Part shown: positions 34,490 to 44,539 of the stretch, piece after piece
Layout of the letters: each line of letters begins with the position of its first letter
Position numbering within the stretch: position 1 is the first letter of the stretch
Source: Bacteroidales bacterium SW299
GTDB taxonomy: Bacteria > Bacteroidota > Bacteroidia > Bacteroidales > Bacteroidaceae
Length of the DNA: 64,000 nt
Assembly (NCBI GenBank): GCA_019550975.1
Contig: SDWH01000002.1
Location: 237,571-301,570, forward strand
Direction of reading: 5' to 3'
Notes under the pieces: model-generated
Told to the model about the DNA's origin: nothing
Databases searched by the model: none
What the model saw: only the letters and a program-made list of their open reading frames with translations
Translations under genes and position numbers: made by a program

Positions 34490-37045
34490 TCAGCTTTTCG
34501 GAATGATTTCAAAAAACTCGGCCTGGCCTTCTATCTGAATCATTGTTGCCTCCGGAACAAGGCTGATGTGTGCAAAAGCCGTACTGATGGAAGTTTCTGC
34601 AAGCACAGATCCGTCCGCTTTCAGTTGCTTGAGCGTAATCTTTCCGGGGAGCTGGTTCATCAGCAGTGTATAGCTTTTCGTTCCTTCCGGGATGCCGAAT
34701 GCAAATGTGTCTTTATTCTTGAACGAAGTGTCCAGGCATTTGTCGAAGGCGTAGAGCACCTGTTCAGGCTGTGCTGCTCTGATGGAAAATCCGATATTTT
34801 CCAGGCGGGGCGGATTTACTTCAAACGAACGGACGGAAGCGTAATTCCTTCGTCCGGAGTTAAGACGTCTGATGCGTACATAGCGTGCCTTGACGGTATC
34901 TCCTTTCCATGCGATGACATACTGCTGTTTCATATCGGGAATGAGTGCTGTCCATTGTCTGCCGTTTGCGGAACATTCCAGCACTGCATGGTCAAAATAG
35001 TCTACATCATTTACCGAGTTCCTTCCCTGAAGGATCGAAACCTCGTTTACATCCCTGACACTGCCTAAATCCACTCCAATCCAGTCGCCGGCTTTTTGTC
35101 CGGAAGCGGAAGAGTAGTAAGTGGTAGAATCATTGTCGAACATAAGTCTGGTCAGTGCAGTAGCTGAATTGGCAAAAGAACTGATTCCTTTATGCAGCAT
35201 GGGTTTCTGTCCCAGTATTTTTTCAAGGAAGCCATCTCCCATGTCGTTCATGGCACATTCATAGAAAGGCTGGAGCTTCATCGTTCCGCTTTTGTGTGCG
35301 TTGTATGCTTTACGGGCATCAGCACTCATCAGATTCTGCGTATATTTGTTCCAGAAAGCAGCGTTGTCTTCACCCGAACGGTAAAGTTTCATCAGTTCCA
35401 GCGCCCGTTCTCCCCGGACAGCCAGTTTGCCGAATTCCTCAAGCCATGGACGAAGTTCGTTGGCCAATTGCTTGTTGGCACATCCTTTTTCTATTTCTGC
35501 AGGAGCTTCTGCAGCCTTTTTGAACTCTGCCAATAAGGCATCGGCCTGTTCATCGGTGTAATCTTTCAGGCGGAAAGTTTTTGTTTCCCAGGACTCATCG
35601 CGCCGGTATCCAATTTCCGTGTCGGTAGAATGGATGGCAAAGGTACGGTAGGCTTCCGTTGCTTCCGGCATCAGTTCGGCCAGACCGCGTTCCCAGCTGT
35701 CCATCGGATTGTAGGCTGCTACATTCCAGGCATAGTCTGCAACGCCGTATAATGCCAGTTTGGAAGCTTCTCCATGTTCCATCGGGTTGCTTACGATTCC
35801 GCACAAGTCTTGGTTTGTCAGCGATGTGTCCAGTCCGTATGCAGGGCCTTGCATGATGATGTGTCGGGCATAATCCGTTACGGGAAAGTTCCACCAATAA
35901 TAGCCGGGGCGTTTGATGCGCGTATTGAGCCATTCCATTGTTTCTTTCGTCAGGTCGCTGCATACGGCATCTCCTGTCCAAAATACATTGGTCGAAGGAT
36001 CCAGGGTTTTGCCATAAATGGCCAGGCTTCCTTGAGGGGTCGGATTCGCCCAAAGTTTGGAATAGTCGGTGGGGCAGACAGTCAGCGGTGTTACATCTCC
36101 CTTTGCCTTTACGAAATCCTTGTCCAGGCGGTTGAGAAGATCCGTTTGTTTCTCCGGATTCGTACCTTCTCCTGAGATGTCATCAAAGAAGATCGCGAAT
36201 GAGCGTACTCCCAGGTCGTACATCCAATTGAATTTGTTTATCAGATTCTGATAATCTTCTTCATTCCATTTGATGTCTTGTCCCGGGTGGATTGCCCACA
36301 CAAAATTTACGCGGTTGCGCCGGCAGTTATCCACCAGTTCCTTGATGTTCCGGGCTTCTTCTTCCGGATACGGCAGACGCCAGTTCGGACAACTGTGGTA
36401 GGGATCGTCTTTCGGGCCGTACAGGTAAGTATTCATCTTGAACTTCCCATAAAAATCAATCAGCGACAAGCGTACTTTGTGCGACCAGGGTGTTCCGTAG
36501 AAGCCTTCTACTACACCTCGCCAGGGCAGGTCCGGATAGTCGTTGATGAGGGCATAAGGCAGTTTTCCGTTCTTGCAGGCAGGGCTTTCCAGCAATTGGC
36601 GGAGTGTTTGGATGCCGTAGAAAGCGCCTTGTTCATCATAGCCTGTGATGGAGATGCCCTTTTTGCCGATGTCCAGATGATAGGCTCCGGAAATGGCTCT
36701 TACATTTTTCTTGCGGGCTGCTTTTTCACCGAAGTCAATGGTCAGTTTCACTCCGTTGGAAGCAAGTCTGGTGAACTGGAGGTCATTGGCAAATTTCTTT
36801 TGCTTGTCTTTCAATGCGAAGCCTGGTGTAATGTCTAGAAGATTGCCTCTGTCGAGCGTTATCTGATGGGGTGTCGGACTGATGACAATGCCTTGATGGT
36901 CTGTCTTTTTACCCGGAACAGGTAAGATGTTCTGCGCTTCCGAACGTTGGGATGAAAGGTCAAAGTCGGTTTCCTGTGCGGATAAGTTACCGCATATTAA
37001 TGCTCCAGCAATCCATGCCGCAAGCCATTTCTTGTTGTTGCTCAT
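34490..37045 (-). CDS. Secreted GH84 beta-N-acetylglucosaminidase
   Basis: The 851-residue protein has a signal peptide (residues 1-23, ending NLSAQ) and an N-terminal GH20b-like domain (about 40-165). The GH84 barrel follows (about 170-470: LPWRGVVEGFYGTPWSH, MNTYLYGPKDDPYH, FVWAIHPGQDI) with the catalytic Asp pair in AIFFDDISGEG. A helical region comes next, then an F5/8 type C-like domain (about 610-750: WIGVDLGSVRDVNEVSIL, VKARYVRIRRLNSG). Family members remove beta-GlcNAc, including O-GlcNAc. No convincing promoter was seen upstream. Confidence 0.92.
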   Translation of the reverse strand: MSNNKKWLAAWIAGALICGNLSAQETDFDLSSQRSEAQNILPVPGKKTDHQGIVISPTPHQITLDRGNLLDITPGFALKDKQKKFANDLQFTRLASNGVKLTIDFGEKAARKKNVRAISGAYHLDIGKKGISITGYDEQGAFYGIQTLRQLLESPACKNGKLPYALINDYPDLPWRGVVEGFYGTPWSHKVRLSLIDFYGKFKMNTYLYGPKDDPYHSCPNWRLPYPEEEARNIKELVDNCRRNRVNFVWAIHPGQDIKWNEEDYQNLINKFNWMYDLGVRSFAIFFDDISGEGTNPEKQTDLLNRLDKDFVKAKGDVTPLTVCPTDYSKLWANPTPQGSLAIYGKTLDPSTNVFWTGDAVCSDLTKETMEWLNTRIKRPGYYWWNFPVTDYARHIIMQGPAYGLDTSLTNQDLCGIVSNPMEHGEASKLALYGVADYAWNVAAYNPMDSWERGLAELMPEATEAYRTFAIHSTDTEIGYRRDESWETKTFRLKDYTDEQADALLAEFKKAAEAPAEIEKGCANKQLANELRPWLEEFGKLAVRGERALELMKLYRSGEDNAAFWNKYTQNLMSADARKAYNAHKSGTMKLQPFYECAMNDMGDGFLEKILGQKPMLHKGISSFANSATALTRLMFDNDSTTYYSSASGQKAGDWIGVDLGSVRDVNEVSILQGRNSVNDVDYFDHAVLECSANGRQWTALIPDMKQQYVIAWKGDTVKARYVRIRRLNSGRRNYASVRSFEVNPPRLENIGFSIRAAQPEQVLYAFDKCLDTSFKNKDTFAFGIPEGTKSYTLLMNQLPGKITLKQLKADGSVLAETSISTAFAHISLVPEATMIQIEGQAEFFEIIPKS

Positions 37046-37120
37046 AAAGTTTGTTGTCTAATTAGGAACTTTTATTGTTGAGTAAGAAGGTTAATCAAAG
37101 GTTTTAATGTGGTACCGGTT

Positions 37121-37159
37121 TTGCCGGGATTCTATACATTCTCCGTATAGTCCCGGCAA
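37121..37159 (-). terminator. Terminator of ilvE
   Basis: TTGCCGGGA (37121-37129) plus CTATAC (37132-37137) pair with GTATAG (37145-37150) plus TCCCGGCAA (37151-37159), an internal 2-nt bulge separating the stems. Confidence 0.75.
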
Positions 37160-37180
37160 TTGTGTCCTTGAAGCGTCCTG

Positions 37181-38200
37181 TCAGTCAATCACTGTTACCC
37201 ATCCGTACGGATCCGGCTCGTCGCCGTATTGGATGGCGCGCAGTTTGTGGTACAGTTTTTCGCTGATAGGTCCCGGTTTTCCGTCTTTCGCGATGACGTA
37301 CGACTTCTGGTTCTCCAGATCATCAATGCGTTCGATCGGGCTGATAACGGCTGCTGTTCCGCAGGCTCCGGCTTCTTCGAATGTTGTCAGCTCTTCTTCC
37401 GGAATCGGGCGGCGTTCAACTTTCAGACCCATATCTTCAGCCAACTGCATCAGACTCCGGTTGGTGATTGACGGAAGGATGGAAGTTGAAAGCGGCGTGA
37501 TGTAGGTGTTGTTCTTGATTCCGAAGAAATTGGCGGCGCCGCATTCGTCGATGTATTTCTTTTCCTTTGCGTCCAGGTAAAATTCGCTGGCATATCCGGC
37601 ATCATGAGCCATCTTGTTGGCGCGGAGGCTTGCCGCATAGTTTCCTCCCACCTTGAAGGTTCCGGTTCCCAATGGGGCCGCACGGTCGTATTGGCGGATA
37701 ATGACATAGGGGTTGGTTGCGAAGCCGCCTTTGAAGTACGGGCCTACAGGAGTGACAAATACCACGAACAAGTATTCTTTGGCAGGATGAACGCCGACTT
37801 GAGCGCCTGTACCGATGAGCAGCGGACGGATGTAGAGCGAGGCGCCGCTTTCGTACGGCGGAATGAAGCGTTCGTTGGCTTTCACCACCTTCTTTACGGC
37901 TTCGCAGAACATTTCAGTCGGAAATTCAGGCATCAGAATCCCGCGACAAGTGCTTTGCAGGCGTTCGGCATTTGCTTCCGGGCGGAAGATGCGGATTTTG
38001 CCGTCTTTTCCGCGGTAAGCCTTCAGACCTTCAAATGCTTCCTGTCCATAGTGGAGGCAAGTAGCGGCCATATGGATGTTCAGCGTTTCTTCTGAGCAAA
38101 GTTCCAGTTCTCCCCATTTCCCGTCGCGATAATAGCATCGCACGTTGTAATCTGTCTTCATGTAGCCGAATGACAGATTCGACCAGTCAATTTCTTTCAT
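37181..38200 (-). CDS. ilvE: Branched-chain amino acid aminotransferase
   Basis: The 339-residue fold-type IV aminotransferase has LHYGQEAFEGLKAYR, ASLYIRPLLIGTG, the PLP-lysine segment ASLRANKMAHDAGYASE and the phosphate-binding CGTAAVISPIE. It makes Leu, Ile and Val from their keto acids. It is monocistronic with a good promoter and terminator; no other ilv or leu genes are nearby, and no leader ORF or attenuator was found. Confidence 0.95.
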   Translation of the reverse strand: MKEIDWSNLSFGYMKTDYNVRCYYRDGKWGELELCSEETLNIHMAATCLHYGQEAFEGLKAYRGKDGKIRIFRPEANAERLQSTCRGILMPEFPTEMFCEAVKKVVKANERFIPPYESGASLYIRPLLIGTGAQVGVHPAKEYLFVVFVTPVGPYFKGGFATNPYVIIRQYDRAAPLGTGTFKVGGNYAASLRANKMAHDAGYASEFYLDAKEKKYIDECGAANFFGIKNNTYITPLSTSILPSITNRSLMQLAEDMGLKVERRPIPEEELTTFEEAGACGTAAVISPIERIDDLENQKSYVIAKDGKPGPISEKLYHKLRAIQYGDEPDPYGWVTVID

Positions 38201-38241
38201 TGTTATTTGAATTTTAAGTGTTTTCCTTTTTTGTGCGAAAG

Positions 38242-38272
38242 CAAAAGTACATTATTTTTCACATAAAACAAT
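38242..38272 (-). promoter_or_regulatory. Promoter of ilvE
   Basis: On the minus strand TACTTTTG (38242-38249) is a perfect -7 element, with TTG (38269-38271) 19 nt upstream. Confidence 0.7.
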
Positions 38273-38315
38273 GTTTGTCCGTCGTTTTTTTGACATTTCA
38301 TCATTCCGGCTTGTC

Positions 38316-38363
38316 AAAAGAAACACGGTACCATCGCGTTTGTGAAAACTCGATGATACCGTG
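38316..38363 (-). terminator. Terminator of purL
   Basis: CACGGTACCATCG (38324-38336) pairs with CGATGATACCGTG (38351-38363) with one G-U pair. The minus strand continues into TTTCTTTTG. Confidence 0.75.
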
Positions 38364-38409
38364 CAGCATTGTTCCTTTATTCATTCTCCTGAAAAGGAGA
38401 ACGGGAGAT

Positions 38410-41400
38410 TCATTTCTTTATTTGCGCTTCAACCCATTTGCGTGCGTTCACAAATGCTTCCATCCACGGAGTGATCTGGTCTTCATGGATACGTCCGGCG
38501 GGATAGCAGGCATTGTTCCAAGGGAAACATGCACGTTCCAGATGAGGCATCATTGCCAGATGGCGTCCGTCCTGGCTGGCGATACCTGCCACACTGTAGT
38601 CTGATCCGTTCGGATTGCCCGGATACTCGTCGTAAGAGTATTTCAGTACGACATTGTAGTGGTCTTCCGGATAAGGGAGTGAGAATTTTCCTTCTCCATG
38701 GGCAACCCATATGCCCAGTTTTGAGCCGCTTAACGAACCGAACATTACGCTGCGGTTCATCGGAACAGTCACACCGAGGAATGCTGATTCGAACTTGTGT
38801 GAATCATTATGCAGCATTTTGCCTTTCTTCTCGTCTTCCGGAGTAATCAGCCCCAGTTCCATCATCAGCTGGCATCCGTTGCATACGCCCAATGACAAGG
38901 TATCTTTGCGTGCATAGAACTTGTCGAGCGCAGCTTTTGCTTTCGGATTGAACAGGAAGCTTCCTGCCCATCCCTTGGCAGATCCTAAGACATCGGAATT
39001 GGAGAAACCGCCGCAGAATACAATCATGTTGATGTCTTCCAGCGTTTCGCGTCCGCTGACGAGGTCGGTCATCGTAACATCCTTTACGTCAAAGCCGGCC
39101 AGATAGAGCATATAAGCCATTTCGCGCTCGCCGTTTGTTCCTTTTTCACGGATGATGGCTGCCTTTATTCCGCTTGGAGTGCGGCGGTCGGGATTCAGTC
39201 CGAACTGCGACAGCTTGCCGGTAAAGCTCGGGTCGAAAGCGAATTCAAGCGGCTGCTTCTTGTAGTTTTCAAAGCGTTTCTTTGCGCAGCCGTTCATGCT
39301 TTGCTTGCGGTCGAGCAGGTAGGAGGATGAGTACCATACATCGCGCAGATAATCGATTCCGAACTGATAAGTGGCATCTTCGTGTGAAACGAGAATGTGA
39401 CGTTCTTCGCTCGGCACACCTAATTTGATATATCCTACTCCGGCCTCTTCCAGAATCTTCTTCACTTCATGCTTGTGCTTGTCGGCCACCTGAATTACGA
39501 TACCCGGGTTTTCTGCAAATAGGATTTTCACGATGTCATCGCACTTGAACTTGTTGAGGTTGATTTCCATACCTCCGTCCATGTTGGCGAAGCACATTTC
39601 GAGCAGCGTTGTGATGAGTCCTCCGGCTGAAATGTCGTGTCCCGCCAGAATCAGGCCTTCATTCACCAGTTTCTGAACCGCCATGAAAGCGTCGCGGAAG
39701 TATTCCGGGCTCTGTACAGTCGGCACGTCATCGCCTACCTTATTGAGGGATTGCGCAAAGGCCGAGCCTCCCAGACGCAGCTGGTCGAAACTGAAGTCGA
39801 TATGATAGAATGTAGTTTTCGGATTGTTTACCATTACCGGAGAAACGACTTTCCTGATGTCGGAAACCTCGCCTCCAGCTGATACGATAACAGTTCCCGG
39901 GCTGATGATCTTTTCTCCGTCCGGATATTTCTGGGTCATTGACAGCGAGTCTTTTCCTGTCGGCACGTTGATTTGAAGCGCACAGCAGAAATCCGACAAA
40001 GCCTTGACTGCCGTATACAGGCGTGCGTCTTCGCCTTCCTGCGAACGGCAAGGCCACATCCAGTTGGCTGAAAGCGACAGGCTGTTCATTCCGTCGGCAA
40101 GCGGAGCCCAAACGATGTTGGTAAGCGCTTCGGAAACAGCCAATACGGAACCGGCTGCCGGGTTGGCGAGAGCAGCCTGAGGAGCATGTCCGAGTGCTGT
40201 GGCGATACCTTTCTCTCCGCGATAGTCGAGAGCCACGACACCGCAGTCGCTCAACGGCAACTGGAGCTCTCCCTGGCATTGCTGGCGTGCGATTTTTCCG
40301 GTGACTGAGCGGTCTACCTTGTTGGTGAGCCAGTCTTTGCAGGCTACAGCTTCCAACTGAAGGACACGGTTCAGATATTCGTCCAGTTTGGATGCTTCGT
40401 AAGTGACGTTTTCATAATGGCGTTCTACTGTTTTGTCCACCATGTATGTCTTCGGCGAAGAGCCGAACATCTGGTCAACCGCCAGGTCAAACGGACGTAC
40501 GCCGTCGGCTTGTTCAAAGGCAAAGCGGTGGTCGCCTGTCGTTTCGCCTACCACGTACATCGGAGCACGTTCGCGTTCGGCAATCTTCTGTACGTGTTCG
40601 ATGGATTTCTCTTCAATCAGCAGTCCCATGCGTTCCTGCGATTCGTTGGCGATGATTTCCTTTGCCGACAATGTTTCGTCGCCGATCGGCAGTTTGTCCA
40701 TGTGGATCAGACCGCCGCAGTCTTCCACCAGCTCCGACAAGCAGTTTACGTGTCCAGCCGAGCCGTGGTCGTGGATCGAAACAATCGGATTCTGGTCTTC
40801 TTCACATAAAGCGCGTACCACGTTGTATGCGCGTTTTTGCATTTCTGCATTTGCACGCTGTACGGCGTTCAGCTCGATGCCGGAAGAATAGCGTCCTGTG
40901 TCAACCGATGATACGGAGCCTCCTCCCAGGCCAATGCGGTAGTTGTCGCCGCCCAGCACTACGATTTCATCGCCGGCTTCGGGAGTCCCTTTCAGGCAAT
41001 CACGTTTTGTGCCGTAGCCTACGCCTCCTGCCAGCATGATTACTTTGTCGTAAGCATATTTTTCTCCGTTTTCCTGATGTTCGAATGTCAGTACTGAACC
41101 GCAGATCAGCGGCTGTCCGAATTTGTTTCCGAAGTCAGACGCTCCGTTCGATGCTTTGATGAGAATCTGTTCTGGGGTTTGGTACAGCCATTTGCGTACG
41201 GGCAGGATGTTTTCCCATTCGCGGTCTTCTTCGGTGCGCGGATAAGAAGTCATGTAGACAGCCGTACCGGCAATCGGCCATGATCCCTTGCCTCCTCCCA
41301 TACGGTCGCGGATTTCTCCTCCTGTACCTGTGGAAGCACCGTTGAACGGTTCTACAGTTGTCGGGAAGTTATGTGTTTCGGCTTTGAGCGAGATAACGGT

Positions 41401-42117
41401 TTTGATATCTTTTATGATGAAGTAGTCGGAAGTGGAATGATCTTTCGGAGCAAACTGTTCTACAACGGGTCCTTCTGCAAAAGCCACATTATCCTTATAA
41501 GCAGAAATGATCTTGTTCGGGTTCTCCTTGGTTGTTTTCTTTATCATCTGGAAGAGCGATGATTCCATTTCCTTTCCGTCAATAATGAACGTTCCGCCGA
41601 ATATTTTATGGCGGCAATGTTCGGAATTGATTTGAGCGAACCCGAAAACTTCCGAGTCGGTCAGCCTGCGTCCCAAATCTTTTTCAACCTTCTTCAGATA
41701 GTCCATTTCCTCTTTCGAGAGTGCCAGACCTTCCTTTTCGTTGTATTCTTCGAGGTTGTCGATATATACAATGGGTTGGGGCTTGATGTTTATGGTGAAT
41801 ATATTCTGGTCGAGCCCATGATACATGCGTTGCAGCATCGGGTCATGGTCTGCGTTTTCATCTTTCACAGGAAAATATTCTTCGATACGGCGTATGCCGC
41901 TGAGTCCCATATTCTGCGTGATCTCTACAGCGTTGGTACTCCATGGAGTAATCATTTCGCGCCGAGGGCCTACAAACCAGCCTTTCAGGTTCTCTTCGCT
42001 TTCCGTGGCAGCGTCACCGTAGAGCCAGCATAATTTTTTGATGTCTTCAGAGTTCAGTTCCTGACTGCATTCCGTTGCAATCACGCTTTGGGATGGTGTT
42101 CTGAAAAATAGAATCAT
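38410..42117 (-). CDS. purL: Phosphoribosylformylglycinamidine synthase (single-chain PurL)
   Basis: The 1235-residue long-form FGAM synthase is read from ATG 42117; a longer frame starts only 14 nt after the -7 element. The two AIRS-like halves contain AQINSEHCRHKIFGG, SLKAETHNFPTTVEPFNGAS, VSIHDHGSAGHVNCLSE and GHDISAGGLITTLLEM. The C-terminal glutaminase has VFCGGFSNSD, the Cys nucleophile in LGVCNGCQLM and the His-Glu elements in WVAHGEGKF and MMPHLERACFPW. It catalyses the fourth step of purine synthesis. It is monocistronic. Confidence 0.97.
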   Translation of the reverse strand: MILFFRTPSQSVIATECSQELNSEDIKKLCWLYGDAATESEENLKGWFVGPRREMITPWSTNAVEITQNMGLSGIRRIEEYFPVKDENADHDPMLQRMYHGLDQNIFTINIKPQPIVYIDNLEEYNEKEGLALSKEEMDYLKKVEKDLGRRLTDSEVFGFAQINSEHCRHKIFGGTFIIDGKEMESSLFQMIKKTTKENPNKIISAYKDNVAFAEGPVVEQFAPKDHSTSDYFIIKDIKTVISLKAETHNFPTTVEPFNGASTGTGGEIRDRMGGGKGSWPIAGTAVYMTSYPRTEEDREWENILPVRKWLYQTPEQILIKASNGASDFGNKFGQPLICGSVLTFEHQENGEKYAYDKVIMLAGGVGYGTKRDCLKGTPEAGDEIVVLGGDNYRIGLGGGSVSSVDTGRYSSGIELNAVQRANAEMQKRAYNVVRALCEEDQNPIVSIHDHGSAGHVNCLSELVEDCGGLIHMDKLPIGDETLSAKEIIANESQERMGLLIEEKSIEHVQKIAERERAPMYVVGETTGDHRFAFEQADGVRPFDLAVDQMFGSSPKTYMVDKTVERHYENVTYEASKLDEYLNRVLQLEAVACKDWLTNKVDRSVTGKIARQQCQGELQLPLSDCGVVALDYRGEKGIATALGHAPQAALANPAAGSVLAVSEALTNIVWAPLADGMNSLSLSANWMWPCRSQEGEDARLYTAVKALSDFCCALQINVPTGKDSLSMTQKYPDGEKIISPGTVIVSAGGEVSDIRKVVSPVMVNNPKTTFYHIDFSFDQLRLGGSAFAQSLNKVGDDVPTVQSPEYFRDAFMAVQKLVNEGLILAGHDISAGGLITTLLEMCFANMDGGMEINLNKFKCDDIVKILFAENPGIVIQVADKHKHEVKKILEEAGVGYIKLGVPSEERHILVSHEDATYQFGIDYLRDVWYSSSYLLDRKQSMNGCAKKRFENYKKQPLEFAFDPSFTGKLSQFGLNPDRRTPSGIKAAIIREKGTNGEREMAYMLYLAGFDVKDVTMTDLVSGRETLEDINMIVFCGGFSNSDVLGSAKGWAGSFLFNPKAKAALDKFYARKDTLSLGVCNGCQLMMELGLITPEDEKKGKMLHNDSHKFESAFLGVTVPMNRSVMFGSLSGSKLGIWVAHGEGKFSLPYPEDHYNVVLKYSYDEYPGNPNGSDYSVAGIASQDGRHLAMMPHLERACFPWNNACYPAGRIHEDQITPWMEAFVNARKWVEAQIKK

Positions 42118-42160
42118 AGCACTTTTATAATTAAAATGAATTATCAAAGAAATTTATGTG

Positions 42161-42168
42161 CAAAGGTA
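42161..42168 (-). promoter_or_regulatory. -7 element of purL
   Basis: The minus strand reads TACCTTTG, 43 nt upstream of the ATG. Confidence 0.65.
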
Positions 42169-42395
42169 CATAATTAGCTGGAATAAAACGAAGAATTTTA
42201 TCAAAATGCGGTCTGCGGCATTAAAATTCCGGCGGTGTTCGGAGAGGAAGATGGCGGCTGTACGGCTTTGTCTGTTTTTCTTTTCACTCCGTTTGCCGTT
42301 TCCGGAACGTTTTGGGATTTGTTTGTTCTGATGTTTAGATGAATATGCCTTCCTTTTTTTGAATGGCATCTGATAGTTTGTAACAAAACTTTCCG

Positions 42396-42403
42396 TATCT
42401 TTG
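42396..42403 (+). promoter_or_regulatory. -7 element of the GT2-pyrC operon
   Basis: TATCTTTG lies 26 nt upstream of ATG 42430; a TTTG at 42377-42380 is at a short 15-nt spacing. Confidence 0.65.
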
Positions 42404-42429
42404 CCCTAATATAATTTGTGAGCAGAGAT

Positions 42430-43173
42430 ATGCAGACGAGTGACAGCATTGTGATTATTCCTACCTATAATGAAAAGGAAAATATAGAAAATATTATCAG
42501 GGCAGTGTTCGGACTGGAGAAGTGTTTTCATATTCTGGTTATAGAAGACAATTCGCCAGACGGTACAGCCGGCATTGTACGCAGGTTGCAGGCAGAGTTT
42601 CCTGCGCGGCTTTTTATGATTGAACGGAAAGGCAAGCTGGGATTGGGCACGGCATATATTACCGGCTTCAAGTGGGCCATTCAGCATCACTATGACTATG
42701 TGTTTGAAATGGATGCCGACTTCAGTCACAATCCGAATGACCTGCCGCGCCTTTATAAAGCCTGTCACGATGAAGGGGCGGATGTTTCGATAGGTTCCCG
42801 TTATGTCAGCGGGGTGAATGTCGTGAATTGGCCCATGGGACGGGTACTTATGTCGTATTTTGCATCAAAATACGTGAGATTCATCACGAGGCTGCCCATT
42901 CACGATACCACGGCCGGATTTGTGTGTTACCGCAGACAGGTGCTTGAAACAATCCGTCTTGACTGCATCCGTTTCAAGGGGTATGCCTTTCAGATAGAAA
43001 TGAAGTTTACGGCATATAAATGCGGATTCCAGATTACGGAGGTTCCGGTGATTTTCATTAACCGTGAGTTGGGCACTTCAAAAATGAACAGCAGCATCTT
43101 TGGTGAGGCGGTATTCGGTGTCATTCAGCTCAAATGGGACAGCTGGTTCAAAAAATATCCGAAAAAACAGTAA
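42430..43173 (+). CDS. Polyprenyl-phosphate mannosyltransferase-like GT2
   Basis: The 247-residue protein has a DPM1-like GT2 domain: VIIPTYNEKENIENII, ILVIEDNSPDGTAGIV, GLGTAYITGFKWAI, the metal-binding FEMDADFSHNP, SIGSRYVSG and TAGFVCYRRQVLETI. It has no C-terminal membrane helices. Such enzymes transfer a hexose from NDP-sugar to undecaprenyl or dolichyl phosphate. ATG 42430 is preferred over GTG 42418. First gene of a five-gene operon (gap to pyrC 12 nt). Confidence 0.9.
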   Translation: MQTSDSIVIIPTYNEKENIENIIRAVFGLEKCFHILVIEDNSPDGTAGIVRRLQAEFPARLFMIERKGKLGLGTAYITGFKWAIQHHYDYVFEMDADFSHNPNDLPRLYKACHDEGADVSIGSRYVSGVNVVNWPMGRVLMSYFASKYVRFITRLPIHDTTAGFVCYRRQVLETIRLDCIRFKGYAFQIEMKFTAYKCGFQITEVPVIFINRELGTSKMNSSIFGEAVFGVIQLKWDSWFKKYPKKQ

Positions 43174-43185
43174 AAACGGACAATT

Positions 43186-44526
43186 ATGAAACGTACTTTG
43201 ATACATCATGCAACGATTGTAAACGAAGGAACCCGCTTCGCCGGTTCGGTCGTAATAGAAGGAGAGAAAATAAAGGAAGTGCTTCGAGGGGACACTTGTC
43301 CGTCGGTTCCGTGCGATGAGGCAATAGATGCGCATGGCGCATTTCTCATTCCGGGAGTAATTGATGACCACGTGCACTTTCGTGATCCCGGACTGACGCA
43401 TAAGGCTGATATGGCTACGGAAACGGCTGCCGCTGCTGCTGGAGGCGTGACTTCATTTATGGATATGCCCAACTGCAATCCGCAGACCACTACGCTTGAG
43501 GCGTTGGAAAACAAGTTCGCGGATGCGGAAAAGAAATGTGTGGTGAACTATTCTTTTTATTTTGGAGCTACAAACAGCAATGCGGATTTGTTGAAGCAGC
43601 TTGACAGAAGCCGTGTGTGCGGGGTGAAGCTTTTCATGGGGGCAAGCACGGGAAATATGCTGGTGGATCGTATGGAAACATTGCGCCGGATTTTTTCGGA
43701 AGCAGGCATGCTGATTGCCACACATTGTGAGGACCAGAACGTCATTCGCAGGAATACGGAAATCTTCAAGGAAAAATACGGTGACGATCCTGACATTTCC
43801 TGCCATCCGCTTATTCGGAGCGAAGAGGCTTGTTGGGCATCGTCGTCACTGGCCGTCCGTCTTGCTGAAGAAACGGGAGCCCGGCTGCATATCCTTCATG
43901 TGAGTACAGCCCGCGAACTGGAGCTGTTTGAAGATAAGCCGCTCCGTGAAAAACGCATCACGGCTGAGGCGTGTGTGTCGCATCTGTTTTTCTGCGATGA
44001 AGACTACAAGGTGTTGGGAACGCGCATCAAATGCAATCCGAGCATTAAGACGCGGCAGGACCGTGATGCCTTGCGTGCTGCTTTGCGGACAAACCGTATT
44101 GATGTCATCGGCACGGATCATGCTCCTCATTTGTTGAGCGAGAAGCAGGGGGGAGCGTTGAAAGCTGTATCGGGTATGCCTACTTTGCAATTCTCGCTGG
44201 TGAGCGTTTGCGAACTTGTGCGTGAAGGGGTGATCAGTATGGAGCAGCTGGTTCAGAAGATGTGTCATGCGCCGGCCGAACTGTTCCAGATCAAAGGGCG
44301 CGGATATATTCGTCCGGGATATCAGGCAGACCTTGTTCTGCTGAATCCGGATTGTGAATGGACGGTTACGCCGGAATGCATTGAAAGCAGATGCGGATGG
44401 AGTCCGATGGAGGGACGTATTTTCCATTCAAAGGTGGAAAAGACCATAGTTAATGGCAGTCTGGTTTACTCTGACGGACGGGTAGACAAATCGCACCGGG
44501 GCCAGGCTTTGTTTTTTGAACGTTAA
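43186..44526 (+). CDS. pyrC: Dihydroorotase
   Basis: The 446-residue class I enzyme has the amidohydrolase metal motif IDDHVHFRDPGLTHK, the TAAAAAGGVTSFMDMPN block, IATHCEDQNVI, LHILHVSTARE and the catalytic Asp in DVIGTDHAPHL. It cyclises carbamoyl aspartate in pyrimidine synthesis. It is the second gene of the operon, 13 nt before the MetH activation-domain gene. Confidence 0.94.
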   Translation: MKRTLIHHATIVNEGTRFAGSVVIEGEKIKEVLRGDTCPSVPCDEAIDAHGAFLIPGVIDDHVHFRDPGLTHKADMATETAAAAAGGVTSFMDMPNCNPQTTTLEALENKFADAEKKCVVNYSFYFGATNSNADLLKQLDRSRVCGVKLFMGASTGNMLVDRMETLRRIFSEAGMLIATHCEDQNVIRRNTEIFKEKYGDDPDISCHPLIRSEEACWASSSLAVRLAEETGARLHILHVSTARELELFEDKPLREKRITAEACVSHLFFCDEDYKVLGTRIKCNPSIKTRQDRDALRAALRTNRIDVIGTDHAPHLLSEKQGGALKAVSGMPTLQFSLVSVCELVREGVISMEQLVQKMCHAPAELFQIKGRGYIRPGYQADLVLLNPDCEWTVTPECIESRCGWSPMEGRIFHSKVEKTIVNGSLVYSDGRVDKSHRGQALFFER

Positions 44527-44539
44527 CACATGATTTTGT

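Larger units (their letters stand above)
42118..42429. other. Divergent region between purL and the GT2 operon
   Basis: The 312-nt gap holds the purL -7 element (42161-42168) and the GT2 operon -7 element (42396-42403). Between them about 225 nt carry no convincing gene or strong hairpin. Confidence 0.45.

Noticed and set aside
37181..38272. Search for an ilvE attenuator like the one of pheA
   Set aside because: The leader is only about 40 nt with no branched-chain-codon ORF and no terminator before the gene.
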